Source: Straminergon stramineum (Eukaryota > Streptophyta > Bryopsida > Hypnales > Calliergonaceae). Taken from it: a DNA stretch of 64,000 bases. Within the stretch, counting starts at the first letter, position 1. Each line of letters starts with the position of its first letter. The notes below the pieces were generated by a model that worked only from the letters and a program-made list of their open reading frames with translations, was not told where the DNA came from and searched no databases. Made by a program: the position numbers and the translations under genes. Shown in pieces: positions 57,837 through 64,000 of the stretch. Location: the NCBI GenBank assembly GCA_963920665.1, contig OY987269.1, forward strand, positions 10,728,501 through 10,792,500, written 5' to 3'.

Positions 57837-60800
57837 TTAGTTTTGGCCACCATTATTTTCCTCCGCGTCACAAGATGCCCCCTCCTTCTCCATGAGTCTT
57901 CTACTTGTTTGACAAGGGTGCGAGTGAGGACTATGTCTACCACTTGTCCCTCCAAGGCTAGCTTCTACTTCCATTTCAACCCTCTCAAATTGTCGTTTTG
58001 TTTCCGGAGAGTGGTCATCCTCCTCTTCAATCTTCCATTTACTCTTCTTCTTTGGAGTTATATCCACTTCGTGGGCCTTCAAAGCCATCACAGCACAATC
58101 CACATCATCCATCATTTTCTTTATCATTGCATCCTCACATTTCACATGGAACCAAAAGGGGTCATTTCCCTCCTCTAAATACGACCTCCACTTCATTATA
58201 ACCTCATTCATCCTTGTGTCAAATGCCTTGGCAACATCTTCCATTTTATTCTCTGTCATTGAGTTACCGTATAGATCCACTATAGAACGAACTTTTATTG
58301 CTTCTTCTAATTTTGATAAAATGAGGGCCTATCCTATCAATTCCGTATTGTATCCCTCCAATTGCTTAATGACCTCAAGATTTTGCTCCACCTCCACCAA
58401 GAGGTCATTTTGACCCTACTTCATCCATTCTTTTTCGGGAATTCAGAAGAATTTCTAGTGTTGTGAGCTCCAATGCCCTCCCATGCTGTGACAAAACAAT
58501 TCTCGAGACTCGCTATTAGGGATCCCAAAGGCACGCAATTCCACCTCCACATCTCGCGTCATCCAAAAGAACTTATCCTTAGGGGTAGTAGGGCCATCTG
58601 ATATCTCATGAAATTGTTCTTCAACATTCCAATTCATTGGTTTTCTCCAATGCAAGTAGTTTTGGAAATTGTATAGCCCTTGGTCAAGTGGAAGGGTCCA
58701 CCGATTGTATTCGTGTCCTATTGGCATACATTGCAAAATCCCTAGCATTTCATACAACCTTGGACTTAGAGGAATGAGACACTCTAGACAATGGCGTTGA
58801 AATTCCGTTGATCTTTGAATGCAAAAGACATGGAAAGTGTGGTGACACTAACCCAATGCTATAGCTCCTTTAGGCCCAAAACGACCTTGGCAAAGAGAAC
58901 AATGACCTTCTAGGATGGGAGTATTTGGAAAATTGCTCGGCACAAGCTGTTTGTCATGTTGATGGAAGTGAGTTGACAACATACTATAAGGGACCCATCC
59001 TTCATTATAACAAAACATGGTAAAAAAATCATAATCAAAATCGACTACGATTCTTTTTGCTATGTTTTTGTGCATGTGTGCATAGTGGGTTGTTAGCTTT
59101 TTTTGCAATTGCAAAAAATGTTGGCTACACGCATAGTGGGCCTACACAAAAGTGTGGCAAAAAGAACCGTAGTCAATTTTGACTACGGTTTTTTTTTACC
59201 ATGTTTTGTTATATTGCTTCTTTCGGTTCCAAGGCCCAATTGATGTTCTCTGTATCATTCATATCATAGGTCTTGCCGTGGTTTAGGCGCTCATACATTC
59301 TATCCATGTTCCCCCAAACTGTAAGTTTTAAATCAGGGTCCTTTCTTTCGTCCTCTAAATTCTCCGCAAAACGCAAATGAGAGCTCCTCATGTTTTCATA
59401 TGCTGCATCTGATTTGAGTGCATACCTCAAGAGCCCTTTCATGAGTCTAGATGATATAGAGGATTGTTCCTATAGTTGCCTCACCCACATCACCTAACGT
59501 AAGTCTGCCTTTTCCATTGAAGGGATTTCACTTAGGAACCCTACTTGTTCCATTCGTTTCATTGTGGACTCGGCCTCATTCTTTGCTCGAATTGCCAAAT
59601 CCAATTGATGCTTTAAGTCTTCGACTTCATGGTCTTCTATTTCTATAGAAGCATCTTGGACAAAGGGAAAACCTAAAAGTTTAGGGCTCTCCATAGGCCA
59701 GGGGAGTTCAACTATCTCATCCACAACTTTGCCCTTGTAAAGAGGAAGAGAGAATTCATCACTCTCTTGAATTGGTTGACTTGCCTGTGGTAGGCTTGCT
59801 TTGTCATTACATTGTTCAGCTACCTTTTCATTCTCCAATATCAACAATGTTTTGCCATGCCGTTCTAACATCTCCTTAGATGTCTTCAACTCCAATGCCA
59901 ATTTCTCATTCGTGGCCTTTAGATCTTCATTCATGAGCTTCAAAGTCACGTTTTCTTTCTTGAACCTCTTATTGTCATCGTTCAAGGTCCTCCAATAAAC
60001 ACAATTGGACACTGTTTTATATTGCTTCTTCAATATCTCATACTTTGCCTTGAGGTCATCATGGTCTTCCTTGGAATAACGCACCTCCTTCAATTCTTGA
60101 TTCTCTTATTCAAGAAAAACAATATACTTAGCTCTTTCACTTTCTCGTCTTGCAGTTTGTCCGCAAACTTGACAAACTTCCTGAAAGCAAAAGCATCATG
60201 TAAAATGGATGGTGCCATTTTGGAAAATGTATCCGTTATTTCTACGAGGGCATGCATCAATACAACCACAACTCTAGCTGTACATGATAGAGAATAAGTC
60301 GTTCCAAACATCTCGCCAAATCCCATTTGTTGACTTACTTGAAGTAGAATTGTGCCCTTCATTACTCATGCCACCTTCATTTCCATTTTCAGTTGCACCT
60401 TTCTCAATTTCAAATTGGTTCCATTGGAGGGTACATTGCAACAAGTTCTCAAACTCTTCCAATGGAGGCATCTTCTGCAATGACTCTAAATCCTTTAGAC
60501 CCAACAACGCTAGTAATGGATGGTCTTCCAAATTCGGCATCTCTTCATTATTGTTGACAACAACCTCGTTCTCCGAGTCCATTCCTACACCTTTCAGTTC
60601 ACTAGGGTGCTCTTCATCCTTGTTTGATAACGTTGGCACTTCAACTACTAAGCTTCGAATTGGGCTCAATCTTCTCATTGAGTGAACGACCAAAGGAACA
60701 TTGAACATGATGTCTTTGTCATTACTGTTCAAAAACCTATCAATACAAATGTGTGCCGTAGCAATTCCTTCTATAGAAACTTCTTCCTTCTACTTTCGTG

Positions 60801-61850
60801 GACTTGACGTTGACCCATGTTCAATGGGACGGGGTGGCTTTTTTGGAGTGTTCTCCACCTGCATCCCTTTTGTTACGTTAGGTGTAGGATTCAAATCTTT
60901 TGATGGAGTCCTAAATCTCTCTCCCTCCATACCTACTGAAGAAAAAGTGCTCACTACTTTGGTGTTACATGTAACACCCAACTCTACCGCCTTTTTTTTC
61001 CATGCACAACTTCCGCACTATGCACTTTGGATAGAAGAGGGATGTAAATGTGGTTCGCAACATCCTTTGATGTAGCATTTGCTTCATATGCTTTAGGAAA
61101 TTGTGCCTTTGGATTGAACATATCAGGAATGTCTTTCTAATGTTGACCAATTGAAAGTGGAACTGATGCTACCGTAGGGTACGTGCTCCAATCCACCTTG
61201 TGAGCCAAAATCAGTTCAATATAAACCATGTTTGCCAAGTAGTAGTTAATTCTGACCTTGCTCATAGCCTTGTTAGAAAAAAGGGTTTGCCACACCTCCG
61301 TTGAGCAATGGACAAAATAATCACTAAGACAAGTTGCCGTTTTAAAACAATATTCATGAGTGTGAAGAGGGTGACAATCTCAAGGCCACAACTTTCCAAT
61401 GTGATACATTTTCAAATATTTTTTGCACAGTTTGAAGGTCCAATACTCCACATCCTCTGTCTCCCAATCGGTCTCCACTTTGATGTTGATGTCATCCAAA
61501 ATGTCAAAACACAATTGTTGTCCCACCTCCTTTGGTTTAGATCTTTTGCTACTTTCAACTACAGTACCATCCGCACCTATCATGACTGCTTGATTGTTGA
61601 GCATCCTCTTGGAACTTGAAGTTTCCATTTTCCAACTTCAAACCCCTTGACCAATTCTTCAGAAATCCAAAATGAATACCATGTTTGCATGTCCGTACGT
61701 AACCAAGGTAGTAAATCCAATGTGTAATGAAAAATATTTGACCTCCACTCTCCACCACATAGGAGCAACTAGCGCGTGAAACAATAGTAGCATGTCCAAC
61801 GTGGCTATGATGCCCAAATGGGAGAGTGAAAGTGAAGAGAAAACCCTTGG
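57837..61850 (-). pseudogene. Coiled-coil/RING-like gene, minus copy, longer and better preserved
   Basis: Unrecognised family, homologous to 36056-39240. In order: a 5' segment (HWIYYLGYVRTCKHGIHFGF); RSKPKEVGQQLCFDILDDIN and EDVEYWTFKLCKKYLKMYH; then after an in-frame TGA (61382-61380) FKTATCLSDYFVHCSTEVWQ and YYLANMVYIELILAHKVDW; an acidic stretch (60732-60274). A long coiled coil (60093-59494: DLKAKYEILKKQYKTVSN, NEDLKATNEKLALELKTS) leads to DRMYERLNHGKTYDMNDT, EGWVPYSML and GHCSLCQGRFGPKGA. The RING-like CHHTFHVFC/CLEC follows, then HEYNRWTLPLDQGLYNFQNY and VDITPKKKSKW. The TAG before CHHTFHVFC stands where the plus copy has Gln. RING-like spacing suggests zinc binding; function is unknown. 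The hAT gene follows ~0.75 kb downstream on the same strand. Confidence 0.65.
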
Positions 61851-61912
61851 CTATCTGCCAATATACTCGTCCACTCCTAGACCTAGAGCAGGTCCGGGAC
61901 CAGACCTATCCC

Positions 61913-62980
61913 CACTAGAAGAAAACAATGTTTTTTAAAATCGGTAGATTCTACATCCCGATGTCTTGAATGATGTCTTGAAATGCCTATGTGAACGTCC
62001 AAATTTTTGCGTTGCCTAAGACATGCTAAAAACACGTAAAAAAATGTCTGACATTAGTGTGTTTAGGATACAGACATCTTGAAAAACATGGGTCAATGGG
62101 GTCTTGAAAGTGTGTCATTTGGCTGCCACCTGAGCGCCACGTCGGCGTGGGAAGCTAGCTAGGAATTTTTTTCATCTTTTACCCGGGCATGACATGTCAA
62201 CTAATGTGGCATACCACGTTAGTGGATATTGCAGGGTGATGTGGAATGCTACATGAGCTTATGTGGCATTATTTTGGGGCCAATTGGACAAGCTTTGACG
62301 ATTCGCTAAGTGTTGTCTATGATGTCCAGAAAGACATCTACTTGTTTGTGAAGACATCCTTTGTGACATCAGAGTCTTCTTCTTCATGTTTAAGGCAACA
62401 TATGTGAAACGTTTGTCACAAGCAAGGTGAGCTAAATGATGTCCACGTGGATGTCAAAGAGAGTGATTGAAAATTTGGGTTGGACCCCAAATGGGCACAT
62501 GTAAAGAAAGCATTGACATTAGTTTGCATCTAGTGATGTCTACTACGATGTCTTTGAAGACATATCTATTGGCAAGTTGTGTAAATGACTGTTTCGTGAG
62601 GATATGTTCCCGAACTTTGGGGTGTCATGTATGATTTTAGAGTGTCTTATATGATATTGGCATGTACAATGTTTTGTATCCACCAATTGTTGGCGTGGAC
62701 ACATTCTATATCGCATGTTGACAAAATTCATACATCGTGATGTCTAAGCCAACATCACATTTGCATTTTTTTCTAATGAAAGATAAGGACCAATAGGAGC
62801 CGAGTGGTTCATTTGACTTCATGGATTCACTATAGCTACATTCACATAATGAAAATAGTCTACCCATACTCCCTATAATTCTAAAAAGATGAAGCAGGGT
62901 TGTTCTCTCGAACGTGTTTTGGGGTTTGGGTGTCGAGTTGTTCGTCTGATGTCGCATGTCGTATAAGACGAGTGTCGCAT
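61913..62980 (+). mobile_element. E3: left end of a third CACTA element (right end not found)
   Basis: CACTAGAAGAAAACA at 61913 is identical to the E1 left TIR over 15 bases. It is followed by ~850 bases rich in GATGTC/GACATC words (about 61965-62760) without coding sequence, as in the E1 subterminal region, though the text itself differs. No matching right TIR is seen before the window ends, so the right border given is only where the subterminal-like words fade out. Confidence 0.6.
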
Positions 62981-63099
62981 ATACGAGACAAATTTGACGA
63001 GCACGAAATTAGGGTTTAGGGTTTTCGGGTAGGGCAGCCAAAATTTTTATCTTACGTGGCAGGTTGTCAATAGTGATGTGGAAAGCTTTGACCACGTCA

Positions 63100-63440
63100 C
63101 CATAGGCGATTGCGGGTGGGGCGACCGCGGGTCCTAGAATGAGGGCGACTGCGGGTCCAATCCAAGGCGACTACAGGCCAGGGGGGGGGGGGGGGCGAGT
63201 GCGGGTGGGGCACGTGTGAGTAAGATGGGGTGACCGCGGGTTCTAGAATGAGGGCGACTACGGGTCCAATCCAGGGCGACTACAGGTCGGGGGGGGGGGG
63301 GCGAGTGCGGGTGGGGCACGTGTGGATAAGATGGGGCGACTGCGGGTCCTAGAATGAGGGCGATTGCAAGTCCAATCTAGGGTGACTACAGGTCGAGGGG
63401 GGGGGGGCGAGTGTGGGTCCAGGGGGGGCGAGTGCGGGTC
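63100..63440. repeat. ~107-bp tandem repeat with long G runs
   Basis: GCGACYGCGGGTCCTAGAAT-type units start at about 63121, 63230 and 63336 (periods 109 and 106). Each contains GAGGGCGACTRCGGGTCCAA and a G run of 10-17 bases, followed by CGAGTGCGGGTGGGGCACG in the first two. Confidence 0.9.
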
Positions 63441-63740
63441 CAGGGGGACGAGTGCAGGTCCAGGGGGGTGAGTGTAGGTCTAGGGGGGGCGAGTGCGGAT
63501 CCAAGGGGGGCGAGTGCGGGTCCAGGGGGGGCGAGTGCGGGTAGGAGGGGGCGACTACGGGTCTAGGGGGGTGAGTGTGGGTCTAGGGGGGGCAAATGCG
63601 GGTAGAAGGGGGCTTAGGGGGCGACCACAAGTCATTTCTTAGGCGACCGCGGTTGATGGGGCGACTGCAGGTCTCAGATTCAAGAGGTCTTCTAGTTCAT
63701 GACGATGGAGGCGGCTGCGTATGGGGCGACCGCGGGTCAG
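63400..63740. repeat. ~21-bp G-rich minisatellite
   Basis: The unit GGGGGGCGAGTGCGGGTCCA, with small variants, repeats about ten times (63400-63600). It then degrades into GGGCGACYGCGGGT words to about 63740. Runs of four to nine G in close succession on the plus strand are strong G-quadruplex candidates. Confidence 0.85.
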
Positions 63741-63744
63741 GGGC

Positions 63745-64000
63745 GCCAGAAAACATGAGTTTGAGTTTCCCCCCTTACAAAGTGGAGGGAAGGTGTTCAA
63801 ACTTTTCAAGTACCGCTCCCCCCTTTTCTGAGGAATAACTCCAGAAAATCCTAAAACTAAGGCATTCAATACTAAGTGATCAAAAGTTAATTAAGTAATA
63901 TAGAAAGCAAATTGGTTTAGGAAGTGGAGATTTGGAAAAGCCCTTTTCCCTAACATTTCATTTCTCCTTCATCCATCCTTGTGGTCATATCAAATTCAAC
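63745..64000. other. Window end, no feature
   Basis: Ordinary mixed sequence with no supportable gene. Confidence 0.4.

Noticed and set aside
27266..61382. Possible alternative genetic code (UAG read as Gln), because many stops stand at Gln-like positions
   Set aside because: TGA and TAA also interrupt frames, and one TAG stands where the partner copy has Trp. C-to-T and G-to-A decay of silenced transposons explains all cases.

Overview
This looks like nuclear DNA of a land plant, probably a large, repeat-rich genome. The window is AT-rich. Its recognisable coding sequence is almost entirely transposon protein (CACTA Tnp2, a TnpA-like partner, BED/DUF659 hAT, LINE zf-RVT), with telomere-like CCCTAAA motifs and one pentatricopeptide (PPR) fragment. 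The PPR wording resembles the expanded PPR families of mosses, lycophytes and ferns, but the species cannot be named from sequence alone. I found no intact single-copy host gene, tRNA, rRNA or CRISPR.

Layout. 1-1909: AT-rich DNA, then degenerate ~164-bp tandem repeats. 1910-11694: a 9.8-kb CACTA-like element with TIRs starting CACYGAATTAGACATTTTTG, inserted inside one of those repeat units and carrying a decayed minus-strand gene (2246-3636). 11695-17507: intergenic DNA with a TTAA-flanked element (13341-14009), a 100-bp hairpin and a LINE 3' remnant on the minus strand (16600-17135). 17508-31440: a full-length 13.9-kb CACTA element (E1) with a perfect CGT target duplication, a four-exon Tnp2 transposase on plus (two in-frame stops) and a divergent multi-exon TnpA-like gene on minus. 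31621-34770: three more TTAA/CCCCTAAA elements, two of them nested. 36056-52110 (plus) and 61850-54662 (minus): two diverged copies of one two-gene unit in inverted, tail-to-tail orientation. The unit has a coiled-coil/RING-like gene followed by a BED-zinc-finger/DUF659 hAT transposase gene.

The plus copy of the unit has been interrupted three times: by a 1122-bp solo LTR (36330-37451, TSD TGGAG), by a 5.8-kb CACTA deletion derivative of E1 in inverted orientation (E2, 39982-45798, TSD TTG), and by a 2.8-kb element with GGGGAGGACACT TIRs carrying a PPR fragment and GC-rich repeats (47921-50765, TSD GTCYAAGG). 61913 onward: the end of a third CACTA element, then a G-rich tandem array at 63119-63620.

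How the parts relate. E1 and E2 share both ends, so E2 could have been moved by the E1-type transposase. E2 lacks all of tnp2 and part of the TnpA-like gene. Every large coding region is broken by stop codons, and where two copies can be compared the changes look like C-to-T (or complementary G-to-A) transitions, as expected for heavily methylated, silenced transposons. The main novelty candidates are the duplicated two-gene unit, the TTAA/CCCCTAAA family (piggyBac-like hallmarks in a plant) and the gene-fragment-carrying insertion at 47921-50765.
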